Assembly (NCBI GenBank): GCA_014055495.1
Contig: WIAG01000009.1
Span: 32,886 to 96,885, forward strand
Direction of reading: 5' to 3'
DNA: 64,000 nt
Source: Nitrospira sp. CR1.2
GTDB lineage: Bacteria; Nitrospirota; Nitrospiria; Nitrospirales; Nitrospiraceae
Below the pieces are notes generated by a model. That model was not told the origin of the DNA. It saw nothing but the letters and a program-made list of their open reading frames with translations, and searched no databases. A program made the position numbers and the translations under genes. Below, in pieces: positions 30,373 through 39,375 of the stretch. The first letter of the stretch is position 1; every line of letters begins with the position of its first letter.

Positions 30373-31326
30373 ATGGAATCGGTGCGTGAGTTACTGGAGC
30401 AGCAGGGTGCGTGGGTGTTGTTCGGTGGGGTGTTGGCCGAGCAGCTCGGGGTACCGTTCCCGGCGTTACCACTGCTGGTGGCGGCCGGTGTATTGGTGGG
30501 GACCGGTCACCTCTCCTGGCCGGGGGCGCTGGTTGCCGCCCTCTTGGCCACGCTCCTGGCAGATGTCATCTGGTTTCTCGCCGGGCGCTGGCGAGGGCGT
30601 CCGGTGCTCACGCTCCTCTGCCGGATCGCATTGGAGCCGGACGCCTGCGTGCGGCGGACTGAAGACGTATTCCGCAGGCATGGTGTGCAGTCCTTGTTGG
30701 TGGCGAAGTTCATTCCGGGATTGAGCACCATCGCACCACCGTTGGCCGGGATCATAGGCCTGAGCCTGCCGCTGTTCCTGCTCTACGATGCGCTGGGCGC
30801 GGCGGTGTGGGCCGGGTCGGGACTGGGGTTCGGTCTCATCTTCAGCGGGCAGGTGGAGCAAGCCCTGGCCTATTGGGAGCAGGCAGTCCCTGCGCTCTTG
30901 CTCGCCACCATGACCCTATTGCCTGCTTATATCGGGTGGAAGGCTTGGCATGTCCGGCGGCAACTTCAGGCGATCCCGAGGATGACGGTGGCGGAACTGC
31001 TGGACAAACTGGCGGCCCCCGAGCCGCCGCTACTGATCGATGTCCGACCCCGACCGACCGTCGAGGCAGAGCCTGGGATTCCCGAGGCTCTGCACCTGTC
31101 GCTGGAAGAGTTGGCGCATCGGCATGGAGAATTGCCCCGCTCACGCGATCTGGTGCTGTATTGTGCCTGCCCGGCTGATGCTGCGAGTGCGCAAGGAGCG
31201 TTGCTGTTGCGACGCAAAGGATTCTCGCGAGTGTGGCCGCTTGCCGGTGGTCTCGATGCCTGGCGGGCGAGCCGGGACGGGATGGAGCCGTTGGGATTGA
31301 TGCAGGTGAACAGGCTGGCGATCTGA
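30373..31326 (+). CDS. DedA/SNARE-associated membrane protein fused to rhodanese domain
   Basis: FGGVLAEQLGVPFPALPLLVAAGVL, VAKFIPGLSTIAPPLAG; C-terminal PPLLIDVRPRPTVE…LVLYCACPADAASAQGALLLRRKGFSRVWPLAGGLDAW. Confidence 0.88.
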   Translation: MESVRELLEQQGAWVLFGGVLAEQLGVPFPALPLLVAAGVLVGTGHLSWPGALVAALLATLLADVIWFLAGRWRGRPVLTLLCRIALEPDACVRRTEDVFRRHGVQSLLVAKFIPGLSTIAPPLAGIIGLSLPLFLLYDALGAAVWAGSGLGFGLIFSGQVEQALAYWEQAVPALLLATMTLLPAYIGWKAWHVRRQLQAIPRMTVAELLDKLAAPEPPLLIDVRPRPTVEAEPGIPEALHLSLEELAHRHGELPRSRDLVLYCACPADAASAQGALLLRRKGFSRVWPLAGGLDAWRASRDGMEPLGLMQVNRLAI

Positions 31327-31368
31327 CGGCGGGAAACGATCCCGCGTCAGTATGCAGGGAGGGCCACC

Positions 31369-32358
31369 ATGGAACTCAGGATACCGACGGCGGAACAGGC
31401 GCAGTGGGGATTGCGCGCGATGAAAACGGTCGCACTGGCGGACGGCGCGCTCGATGAATCCGAACGGCATATGCTGGAGGCGGTGCAGCGGGTGTTCGGC
31501 ACCGACTATCGGGTGGACGGGCTCGAAACGATTACGCCGGAGGAATTGGCGGCGGGGCTACCCGACCAGCAGATTCGAAATCAGCTGGTGAATGGGCTCG
31601 TCGTGATGTCGTTGATCGATCGGGAAGTGACTCCCGCAGAAGCCGAGTTGGTCGAGCGGTTCGCATCGGCGCTTCAGGTCACTGTTCCTGAGGTGAGCAA
31701 GTTACGCCATGTGGTGAAGCGGGAGATTGTTCATCTACGCCTCGATCTGGTCCGGCGCTTCTGGTTGCGCGAGAAGGTGGCGGAGATCTGGAATCAGGAG
31801 GGGTTGCGAGGGTTGGCAAAATTTGTCGGCGGGCTGGCCGGGACCTACGAGAACGCCGAATTGGCGGCCCGGTACCAGGCATTGGCGCAGTACCCTCCGG
31901 GATCGCTGGGGCGGAGTTATTGGGAGTATTGCCGCAGCAACGGGTTTGCGCTTCCGGGCGAACGGAACGGCGCTCCCGAGGCGATTCTTTTCCACGATTG
32001 CGCGCACATCCTCTCCGGGTATGGCACGGATCCGCAAGGGGAGGTGCAAGTCGCCTGTTTCAGCGCGGGGTTCCAGCGGCGCGATCCGTTCCTGTTTGTG
32101 TTTTTCGTGCTGCTCCAGTTCCATCTGGGCATTCGCATGACACCGATCACCAAGGCTCGAACGGGGTTTTTCGATCCGGAATTGGCCTTGCTCGCCATAC
32201 GGCGGGGCGCGGCCATGACTGTGGATCTCAATCATGAGTGGGACTACTGGCCTGTCATGCGAGAACCGGTTGAAGTGCTTCGCCAGCGGTACAACATTCT
32301 GCCGGTGGAGGCATTTCACCATGGGCCGGATGTGGCAGAAACCCAGGGGACCGAGTGA
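31369..32358 (+). CDS. TerB-like N-terminus plus Coq4-like C-terminus protein
   Basis: MKTVALADGALDESERHMLEAVQRVFG; LFHDCAHILSGYGTDPQGEVQVACFSAGFQRRDPF HDxxH-like region. Confidence 0.65.
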   Translation: MELRIPTAEQAQWGLRAMKTVALADGALDESERHMLEAVQRVFGTDYRVDGLETITPEELAAGLPDQQIRNQLVNGLVVMSLIDREVTPAEAELVERFASALQVTVPEVSKLRHVVKREIVHLRLDLVRRFWLREKVAEIWNQEGLRGLAKFVGGLAGTYENAELAARYQALAQYPPGSLGRSYWEYCRSNGFALPGERNGAPEAILFHDCAHILSGYGTDPQGEVQVACFSAGFQRRDPFLFVFFVLLQFHLGIRMTPITKARTGFFDPELALLAIRRGAAMTVDLNHEWDYWPVMREPVEVLRQRYNILPVEAFHHGPDVAETQGTE

Positions 32359-32370
32359 TAACCCTGCCGT

Positions 32371-32413
32371 TATTTCGGCAGGTGCCGACGGACAGGCAGC
32401 CGGCGTTCGGCAC
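32371..32413. promoter_or_regulatory. 43-bp conserved intergenic element, copy 2 (candidate UAS)
   Basis: TATTTCGGCAGGTGCCGACGGACAGGCAGCCGGCGTTCGGCAC. Confidence 0.7.
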
Positions 32414-32505
32414 AGGTTCCGATCAGAGCCTGGTTTCGAGGAGAGGTGGCGTGAATTATCCTGACATGGCCGTTGGTTAGCTGAAACGGTTGAGATGAGC
32501 CCGAC

Positions 32506-32521
32506 AGGAATGCCGTTTGCT
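32506..32521 (+). promoter_or_regulatory. Sigma-54-like promoter upstream of RND operon 1
   Basis: AGGAATGCCGTTTGCT, GG-N10-GC with TTGCT -12 box. Confidence 0.5.
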
Positions 32522-32543
32522 GTGTACGAGGTAGTATGGTGCG

Positions 32544-33725
32544 GTGAGCGACATGAGTGAGTCGCCTGGTTCATCTGTATCGGTGGGAGGAATGGTCATG
32601 AATCGTCGTGGGTGGATCGGATCGTCGCTGCTGATGCTGACGGTGATCGGAGTCGGGGTGGGGTTGGGGGTGTGGAAATACGGCAGCATCCAGGACCAAG
32701 CCGCCGCATCGGCCAACCAGCCGGAGCCGATGGAAGTCGTCACCCTTGCGGTGGCGAAGGCGGTGGATCACCACCAAACGTCCACCTCGATCGGGACGGT
32801 CTTGGCCCTCCGCTCCATTACGTTGCGCAATGAATTGGCCGGGACCGTGAGTCAAGTGCGGTTCATTCCGGGCCAGGTTGTCGAGGCCGGCACGGTCTTG
32901 GTTGCGCTCGATGTGTCCGTGGAGGAAGCCGACCTTCGAGCACAGCAGGCCCAAGCGGTGTTGGCGCGCACGGTCCTCGACCGGCGGCGAGCGCTGACGC
33001 AGGACCTGGCTGCGGCACAGGAAGAGGTCGACCGTGCCAGGGCGGATCTCGATGTCGCGCAGGCTCAAATCGCCCGCACGAAAGCCTTGATCGCCCGGAA
33101 GACTATTCGCGCACCGTTTCGTGCCCGGGTCGGCCTGGCCGATGTCCATCCCGGACAGTATCTGAATGAAGGCACGCAACTGACGACCCTGCAGGGCATC
33201 GATGACGCCGTACATATCGACTTTGCGGTGCCGCAGCATGTGGCGGCCGGGTTGCGGCACGGTGATACGGTGGATGTGTATCCGGCCGGTGAGGCTTCGG
33301 CAGTTCAAGCCAAGATCGTGGCGCTGGATGCTCGTATCGACCCCGCGACGCGTAATGCCATGGTCCGTGCCAGGATCGATCGGTCCCCCGCGATGCCGGT
33401 GCCCGGTGCCGCGGTTCGAATCAAGGTGCGAGTGGGGGCGCCACGTAGCGCAGTGGCCATCCCGGTCAATGCGTTGCGGAAGGGACCGGGCGGCGACCAG
33501 GTGTTCGTGATCGGGCCTGACGGACAAGGCAAACCACGCGCGCACCTCCGTCAAGTGGAGAGCGGCGCCATGTCGGGGGATGACATCATCGTGTATGCCG
33601 GGTTGGCCGCAGGCGAGCAGGTGGCGGCATCCGGGGCGTTTAAATTGCGTGACGGTGTGCTCGTCGTGGCCGCCGGCGATCCCGTCGCCACGTCCGATTC
33701 CACCCGTGCTCCGGAACAACCGTGA
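32544..33725 (+). CDS. RND efflux periplasmic adaptor (HlyD/MFP), system 1
   Basis: SITLRNELAGTVSQVRFIPGQVVEAGTVLVALD; coiled coil; KTIRAPFRARVGLADVHPGQYL. Confidence 0.9.
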   Translation: MSDMSESPGSSVSVGGMVMNRRGWIGSSLLMLTVIGVGVGLGVWKYGSIQDQAAASANQPEPMEVVTLAVAKAVDHHQTSTSIGTVLALRSITLRNELAGTVSQVRFIPGQVVEAGTVLVALDVSVEEADLRAQQAQAVLARTVLDRRRALTQDLAAAQEEVDRARADLDVAQAQIARTKALIARKTIRAPFRARVGLADVHPGQYLNEGTQLTTLQGIDDAVHIDFAVPQHVAAGLRHGDTVDVYPAGEASAVQAKIVALDARIDPATRNAMVRARIDRSPAMPVPGAAVRIKVRVGAPRSAVAIPVNALRKGPGGDQVFVIGPDGQGKPRAHLRQVESGAMSGDDIIVYAGLAAGEQVAASGAFKLRDGVLVVAAGDPVATSDSTRAPEQP

Positions 33726-36700
33726 GTCAGAGAGGCCCGACCATGCGTTCGTTTACCGATGTCTTCATCAAACACCCGGTGTTGGCCGTGGTGATCAACC
33801 TCGTCATCGTGCTCGTCGGCTGGCGCGCACTGACCACGCTCCCGGTGCAGCAATATCCCAAGATCGAAAGCTCGTCGATCATCATCACCACGGTCTATTA
33901 CGGGGCCAGTGCCGAGACGGTGCGGGGGTTTCTGACCACGCCGATCGAACGGGTGGTGTCGGCCATCAGCGGCGTCGACTATCTGGAGTCCACCAGCCGT
34001 GCCGGGATGAGTACCGTGACGGTTCATCTGAAGCTCAATCATAACAGCACGGCGGCGCTGGCCGAAGTGACCGCGCGGCTGCAACAGGTCCGGTCGGAGC
34101 TGCCGTCCGAGGCGGAGCCGCCTGCGGTCGAGGTGCAACGGGCGGATCGCCCCTATGCCTCGTTTTATCTGAGCTTCACGTCACCGGAGCGCACCGTCCC
34201 GGCCTTGACCGACTGGCTGCTGCGGTCCCTCCAGCCGCAATTCGCCACCTTGACCGGTGTGCAACGCGTGACCATCGAAGGCGGGCGCCAGATCGCCATG
34301 CGTGTCTGGATCGATCCGGACCGTCTCGCGGCGTACAACCTCTCGCCCGGCGACGTGCAAGCGGCGTTGCGGCGGAACAACTACCTGGCGGCCGTTGGTC
34401 GGACGAAGGGCAACCTCGTGCAGGTCAATCTCCTGGCAAACACGGATCTGCGGAGTACGGAAGAGTTTGAAGACCTCATCGTCACGGATCGAGGCGGGGC
34501 CATCGTGCGGCTGAGAGATGTCGCGCGAGTGGAGAACGGGGCCGAGGAAGCCGAGATGGTCGCCAAGTACAACCGCACGGAAGGGGTGTATCTCGGCATC
34601 TGGCCCCTGGTGGGTTCGAATGAGATCGAGGTCGCGCACCGGCTGCGGGAGGAGATGGACCGGATTCGTCCCACCCTGCCGAAGGACATCGACATGCAGT
34701 TGGTGTGGGACGGCACCATGTTCATGCGGAGCGCCTTGGCGGAAATCACCAAGACGCTCGGTGAAACGATTCTGATCGTGGCCACGGTGGTGTTTCTGTT
34801 CATGGGTTCGGTGCGGACGGCCTTGGTGCCGCTGGTGGCCATGCCCGTGTCGTTGGTCGGTGCGGCGATCTTCATGTATGCGTTCGGCTTCAGCCTGAAT
34901 CTGTTGACGATTCTCGCCATCGTGTTGTCGGTAGGCTTGGTGGTGGACGATGCCATCGTGGTCGTCGAGAACGTCGAGCGGCACGTGCGCGAAGGAAAAT
35001 CCCGCATGCAGGCCGCGTTGCTGGGGTCGCGCGAGTTGGTCGGGCCCATTATCGCCATGACGATCACGCTGGCCGCCGTCTACGCTCCGATTGGGTTTCA
35101 GGGCGGCTTGACCGGGTCGTTGTTCCTGGAGTTCGCGATGACCCTGGCCGCCGCCGTGGTTCTGTCCGGCGTGGTGGCGATCACGCTCTCGCCGGTGATG
35201 AGTTCGTACTTCGTCCATCCTGAAGGCAAGGAAGGGCGATTGACCAAGTTGGTGAATCGGGTCTTCGACGCCACGCGCGCGGGGTACGGTCGCCTGCTCG
35301 ACGGCGCATTGGAGATGCGTTGGACGATCGTCGTCGCGGCCCTGTTGGTGATGCTGGCCGCCTGGCCGCTGTACCAGTTCTCGCGGCAGGAGTTGGCGCC
35401 GGTGGAAGATCAGAGTCACATCAGCCTGTTTCTCGAAGCGGCGCCGGACTCGACGGTGGCCGCCACGAATCGTGATTCCTTGAAGGTCATCGAGGCGCTT
35501 CGAGCGTTTCCCGAGGCGCGCTTTACCTGGTCGCTGACATCATCCTGGGGCGGGTTCGGCGGATTGGTGGCGAAAGATTGGCGCGAACGGACACGTTCAA
35601 CCGAGCTGATGTACGGCGAGGTGTATGGCGCCGTGTCGCAAATCCCCGGCCTGCGGGTCTTTCCGCGGCTCGATCCGCCGCTGCCGACGCCGGGACAGTA
35701 TGATGTCGAACTGATCCTGGAAAGTCAGTTGCCTGCCGAGCAGTTGCTGGAAACCACAGGGGCCGTGCTGGGGGCCGGTTGGCAGAGCGGAAAATTCCTC
35801 TACGTCGATACGGACCTCAAGATCGATTTGCCCGAGGCTCGGGTCGTGATCGATCGGGAACGGCTGGCCGACTTAGGATTCGATCTGGCCCGTGTTGGTC
35901 AGGAGCTGGGCACGTTGCTCGGCGGCGCCTATGTGAACCGGTTCAATTTCTATGACCGGAGCTACAAGGTCATCCCGCAGATCGGCGACAAGGATCGGGC
36001 GACACTCGATCCACTGCTCGACTTGAAGATCAAGACGCCCGGCGGGCAGTTGGTCCCGGTCTCGACGTTTACGCGCATTGAGACCAGCGCTGCCCCGCGA
36101 ACCTTGAATCGTTTTCAGCAACGCAATGCAGTCCGCATTTTCGGCGGCGTGAAACCGGGAGTAACGAAGGACGAAGCGTTGCGCGTGCTGGAAACAGCTG
36201 CCGCGGCCGCCGCCGGTTCTCGCGCGACGCTTGATTATGCCGGCGAATCGCGCCAGATCAGGCATGAGGGGTCGGCGCTGATCGTGACGCTGGGCTTTGC
36301 GGTCGTGCTGATTTATCTGGTGCTCGCCGCGCAGTTCAAGAGTTTTCGCGATCCGTTGATCGTGCTGCTGGGCTCGGTGCCCTTGGCGATCTCCGGGGCG
36401 CTGGTCTTCAGCTTTTTGGATCTGACCACGATCAACATCTATTCGCAAGTCGGCTTGATTACGCTGGTGGGGTTGATCGCGAAGAACGGCATTCTCATCG
36501 TGGAATTCGCCAACACGTTGCAAGCGCGCGGCCTGTCCAAGACGGCAGCATTGCGTGAAGCAGCCATGACGAGACTGCGGCCGGTGTTGATGACCTCGGC
36601 GGCGACGGTGTTCGGCCACCTGCCGTTGGTGTTGGTGTCGGGGCCCGGCGCGGCGGCGCGGAACAGTATCGGGATGGTCCTGGTCACGGGGATGACGGTC

Positions 36701-36826
36701 GGGACGCTGTTTACGTTGTTCGTCGTGCCGGTGTTCTATTCCTTGATCGCGACGCGACATCAGCCGGCGGAGGATCTTGAACCAGCCGAGGAGCCGGGCT
36801 TGCAGCTTGCCGGGGCAAAGGGGTGA
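33722..36826 (+). CDS. RND multidrug efflux permease, system 1
   Basis: 1034 aa; FTDVFIKHPVLAVVINLVIVLVGW, LAIVLSVGLVVDDAIVVVENVERH, GLIAKNGILIVEFAN. Confidence 0.95.
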   Translation: MSQRGPTMRSFTDVFIKHPVLAVVINLVIVLVGWRALTTLPVQQYPKIESSSIIITTVYYGASAETVRGFLTTPIERVVSAISGVDYLESTSRAGMSTVTVHLKLNHNSTAALAEVTARLQQVRSELPSEAEPPAVEVQRADRPYASFYLSFTSPERTVPALTDWLLRSLQPQFATLTGVQRVTIEGGRQIAMRVWIDPDRLAAYNLSPGDVQAALRRNNYLAAVGRTKGNLVQVNLLANTDLRSTEEFEDLIVTDRGGAIVRLRDVARVENGAEEAEMVAKYNRTEGVYLGIWPLVGSNEIEVAHRLREEMDRIRPTLPKDIDMQLVWDGTMFMRSALAEITKTLGETILIVATVVFLFMGSVRTALVPLVAMPVSLVGAAIFMYAFGFSLNLLTILAIVLSVGLVVDDAIVVVENVERHVREGKSRMQAALLGSRELVGPIIAMTITLAAVYAPIGFQGGLTGSLFLEFAMTLAAAVVLSGVVAITLSPVMSSYFVHPEGKEGRLTKLVNRVFDATRAGYGRLLDGALEMRWTIVVAALLVMLAAWPLYQFSRQELAPVEDQSHISLFLEAAPDSTVAATNRDSLKVIEALRAFPEARFTWSLTSSWGGFGGLVAKDWRERTRSTELMYGEVYGAVSQIPGLRVFPRLDPPLPTPGQYDVELILESQLPAEQLLETTGAVLGAGWQSGKFLYVDTDLKIDLPEARVVIDRERLADLGFDLARVGQELGTLLGGAYVNRFNFYDRSYKVIPQIGDKDRATLDPLLDLKIKTPGGQLVPVSTFTRIETSAAPRTLNRFQQRNAVRIFGGVKPGVTKDEALRVLETAAAAAAGSRATLDYAGESRQIRHEGSALIVTLGFAVVLIYLVLAAQFKSFRDPLIVLLGSVPLAISGALVFSFLDLTTINIYSQVGLITLVGLIAKNGILIVEFANTLQARGLSKTAALREAAMTRLRPVLMTSAATVFGHLPLVLVSGPGAAARNSIGMVLVTGMTVGTLFTLFVVPVFYSLIATRHQPAEDLEPAEEPGLQLAGAKG

Positions 36827-36836
36827 ATGGAGAACC

Positions 36837-37142
36837 ATGCTGAAGATTACGTCGGAGCAGACCGGAGATTCCGCTCGTCTGACCCTGGAGGGAAGTTTGA
36901 GCGGGCCTTGGGTGACGGAACTGGAACGGGTGTGGCAAACTGTGCGGCAGTCCGGGATGTTCGCTCCCGTCGTGGAATTGGCCGGCATCACCTTCATTTC
37001 GGAGGAGGGCAAGGCCCTGTTGGCCAGGATGTGGCGGGAAGGCGCGGCATTGATCGCCCATGGCTGCTGCACCAGGCACATCGTGGGTGAAATTACCGGG
37101 GCGGGACCGGTCGGGGCCTCCGGCCAGTGCGATCCCGCATAG
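36837..37142 (+). CDS. Small STAS-like protein inside RND operon 1
   Basis: SARLTLEGSLSGPWVTELERVWQTV…APVVELAGITFISEEGKALLARMWREGA. Confidence 0.7.
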   Translation: MLKITSEQTGDSARLTLEGSLSGPWVTELERVWQTVRQSGMFAPVVELAGITFISEEGKALLARMWREGAALIAHGCCTRHIVGEITGAGPVGASGQCDPA

Positions 37143-37154
37143 GATTGGTAGATC

Positions 37155-38627
37155 ATGCGTATTGTCGTCTTCATCGTCACGCTCGTTGTGTCGACCGGCT
37201 GTGCGGTCGGTCCCGACTATTCCCGCCCGGACCTGGCTATGCCGGACCGGTTTCGCATGGCGGCAGCCGAGCAGGAAACCGAGTCGTTCGCGAATCTGCC
37301 CTGGTGGGACCTGTTGCAGGACGAGGAACTGCGCCGTCTCATTCGCATCGCGTTGGTGGAGAATAAGGACCTGAAACGGGCAGTAGCCTCCGTCGAGGAA
37401 TTCCAGTCGCGCCTGTTCATCTCAAAAATGGATTTTGCCCCGAAGGCCGATGTCACGGCCAGTGCGCCCTCATTCGGTCGCAAGGCGAACTTTCTGTTTC
37501 CTGGGTTTCCCAATCCATTCAACTATTATCTGCAGGGAAATTTGTCCTGGGAGATGGATATCTGGGGACGGGTTCGCCGTTCGAATGAGGCCGCGAGGGG
37601 AGACCTACTCGCCAGGGAAGAGGCCCGGCGCGCGGTGGTGCTGCAATTGGTGAGCGGTGTGGCGGAGGCCTATTTCGAGTTACTGCAGTTCGATATGCAG
37701 CTCGGCGTCGCACAACGTACGCTAAAGTCCTGGGAGGAATCGGTCCGGATTGCCGAGGCTCGACTGCGTCAGGGCATGATTTCACGCATCGATGCGGATC
37801 AGTTTGAGGCCGAACGGGCCAATGCCGCGGCTCGTGCAGCGGAGTTGACCAGACAGATGGTGCAGAAGGAAAACCAGCTGAGCGTTCTCCTCGGGCGACC
37901 CCCGGGGCAGGTGGCGCGGGGCCGTTCTCTGACGGAGCAGGTGTTGCCGCCGCAAGTCCCTGCCGGTCTGCCGTCGGAATTACTCCAGCGCCGACCCGAT
38001 CTGGTGCAGGCCGAACAAGAATTGGCGGCGGCTACGGCGAGGATCGGCGTGGCCAAGGCGGATCGATTCCCGAAGCTGAGTATCACCGGCATTCTGGGCG
38101 TGGCCAGTCCGCAATTGTCGCGGCTGGTTGCCAACGAGACGGCGTTCGGGGTGGTGGGGCCAGGATTGGCAGGGCCGTTGCTGAATGCGCAAATTCTCGG
38201 CTTTCAGCAGGACGCAGCCGAGGCGCAGAGCCGGGAGGTGCTGGCGCGATACGAACAGGCGGTGCTGGTCGCGTTTCGCGAAGTGGAGGATGCTCTGGTC
38301 GCGGTGCGCACGGCGCGGGAACAGCGGGACGCGCAGGCGCAGCAGGTCGACGCCTTACGGTCGGCCTTGCGGCTGGCGAATCTTCGCTACAAGGGCGGGC
38401 TGGCCAATTACCTCGATGTGCTGGTGGCGCAACGCAATTTGTTCGAGGCGGAACTGGCTCTGACCGGCACCCACCGGTTGCAATTGGTTTCAGTGGTGCA
38501 ACTCTACAAAGCGCTGGGTGGCGGATGGTCGCCGCTGGACATGGCGCAGCAGCAGCCGGGACAGGCGCCGGGAACGCGAGGACCAGCAGTCCCGGCGACC
38601 GGTGCGGCACCACCTGGTCGTGGATGA
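37155..38627 (+). CDS. NodT/OprM-type outer-membrane efflux lipoprotein, system 1
   Basis: VVSTGCAVGPDYSRPDLAMPDRF; WDLLQDEELRRLIRIALVENKDLK. Confidence 0.93.
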   Translation: MRIVVFIVTLVVSTGCAVGPDYSRPDLAMPDRFRMAAAEQETESFANLPWWDLLQDEELRRLIRIALVENKDLKRAVASVEEFQSRLFISKMDFAPKADVTASAPSFGRKANFLFPGFPNPFNYYLQGNLSWEMDIWGRVRRSNEAARGDLLAREEARRAVVLQLVSGVAEAYFELLQFDMQLGVAQRTLKSWEESVRIAEARLRQGMISRIDADQFEAERANAAARAAELTRQMVQKENQLSVLLGRPPGQVARGRSLTEQVLPPQVPAGLPSELLQRRPDLVQAEQELAAATARIGVAKADRFPKLSITGILGVASPQLSRLVANETAFGVVGPGLAGPLLNAQILGFQQDAAEAQSREVLARYEQAVLVAFREVEDALVAVRTAREQRDAQAQQVDALRSALRLANLRYKGGLANYLDVLVAQRNLFEAELALTGTHRLQLVSVVQLYKALGGGWSPLDMAQQQPGQAPGTRGPAVPATGAAPPGRG

Positions 38628-38813
38628 CCGGCTCGTTGGGCCGGCTGCCTGCTCCCAGCCTTTCGCCTCGTTGGATTATCCGTCTCGCCTCCCCATTTGG
38701 AACGTTGACAGTCTGCCCACCGGGCAGTAGGGTCTGTCGCTGATGCAGGGGCGGGCGGACCACACACGAGACCAGCAGGTCGAGCGTACGACGGAAGCCT
38801 AGGGATGACAGAG

Positions 38814-39353
38814 GCAGATATGGAACGGCCGGGCCCCATCACGGCCCTGCTGGCAGAGGATCACCGACGACTGGACGGGCTGTTGCGCGCGTCGGCAGCC
38901 ACTGCCGATCAGATTGATCGGACAACCTACGATCAATTTCGCGCAGGACTCCTCAGGCACATCGGCATGGAGGAAAAGCTGGTGTGGCCTGCGGTGCAGC
39001 GCTGGCGCGGCGGGGCCCCGTTGCCGGTGGCGGCAAAGCTACGGCTCGACCATGGTGCGCTGGCGACGTTGCTCATGCCCACCCCGACGCCTCAGATCCT
39101 GGCGACGATTCGCCGGATCCTCTCGGACCACAATCGATTGGAAGAGGGGCCCGAGGGACTCTACTCCCTCTGCGGCCGGTTGCCGACCGCAGAGATGGAA
39201 CCCCTGCTGGCTGCCCTGCAGGCCGCGCCGCTTCCGATCGTCATGCGGCATTCCGACAGCCCGGCGGTCATGAAAACCTTGGAAGGCGCGTTGGCTCGGG
39301 CGGGGTATCGCCTGGAACCGATCGCTGCGCTTGACGGGATCGAGTCACGATGA
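38814..39353 (+). CDS. Hemerythrin-like domain protein
   Basis: LLAEDHRRLDGLL…LLRHIGMEEKLVWPAV…RLDHGALATLL…ILSDHNRLEEGPEG. Confidence 0.8.
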   Translation, partial: ADMERPGPITALLAEDHRRLDGLLRASAATADQIDRTTYDQFRAGLLRHIGMEEKLVWPAVQRWRGGAPLPVAAKLRLDHGALATLLMPTPTPQILATIRRILSDHNRLEEGPEGLYSLCGRLPTAEMEPLLAALQAAPLPIVMRHSDSPAVMKTLEGALARAGYRLEPIAALDGIESR

Positions 39354-39375
39354 CAGTGCGGAAGGGGCCGACACG

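Noticed and set aside
32571-33719. 382-aa minus-strand ORF
   Set aside because: Antisense to RND adaptor 1; low-complexity His/Arg-rich shadow
34181-35419. 412-aa minus-strand ORF rich in His/Arg/Gln
   Set aside because: Antisense shadow of the RND permease; composition typical of reverse-frame GC-rich coding DNA, no domain pattern
38715-38735. CTGCCCACCGGGCAG hairpin after the first OMF gene
   Set aside because: Short palindrome with no T-tract; too weak to call a terminator
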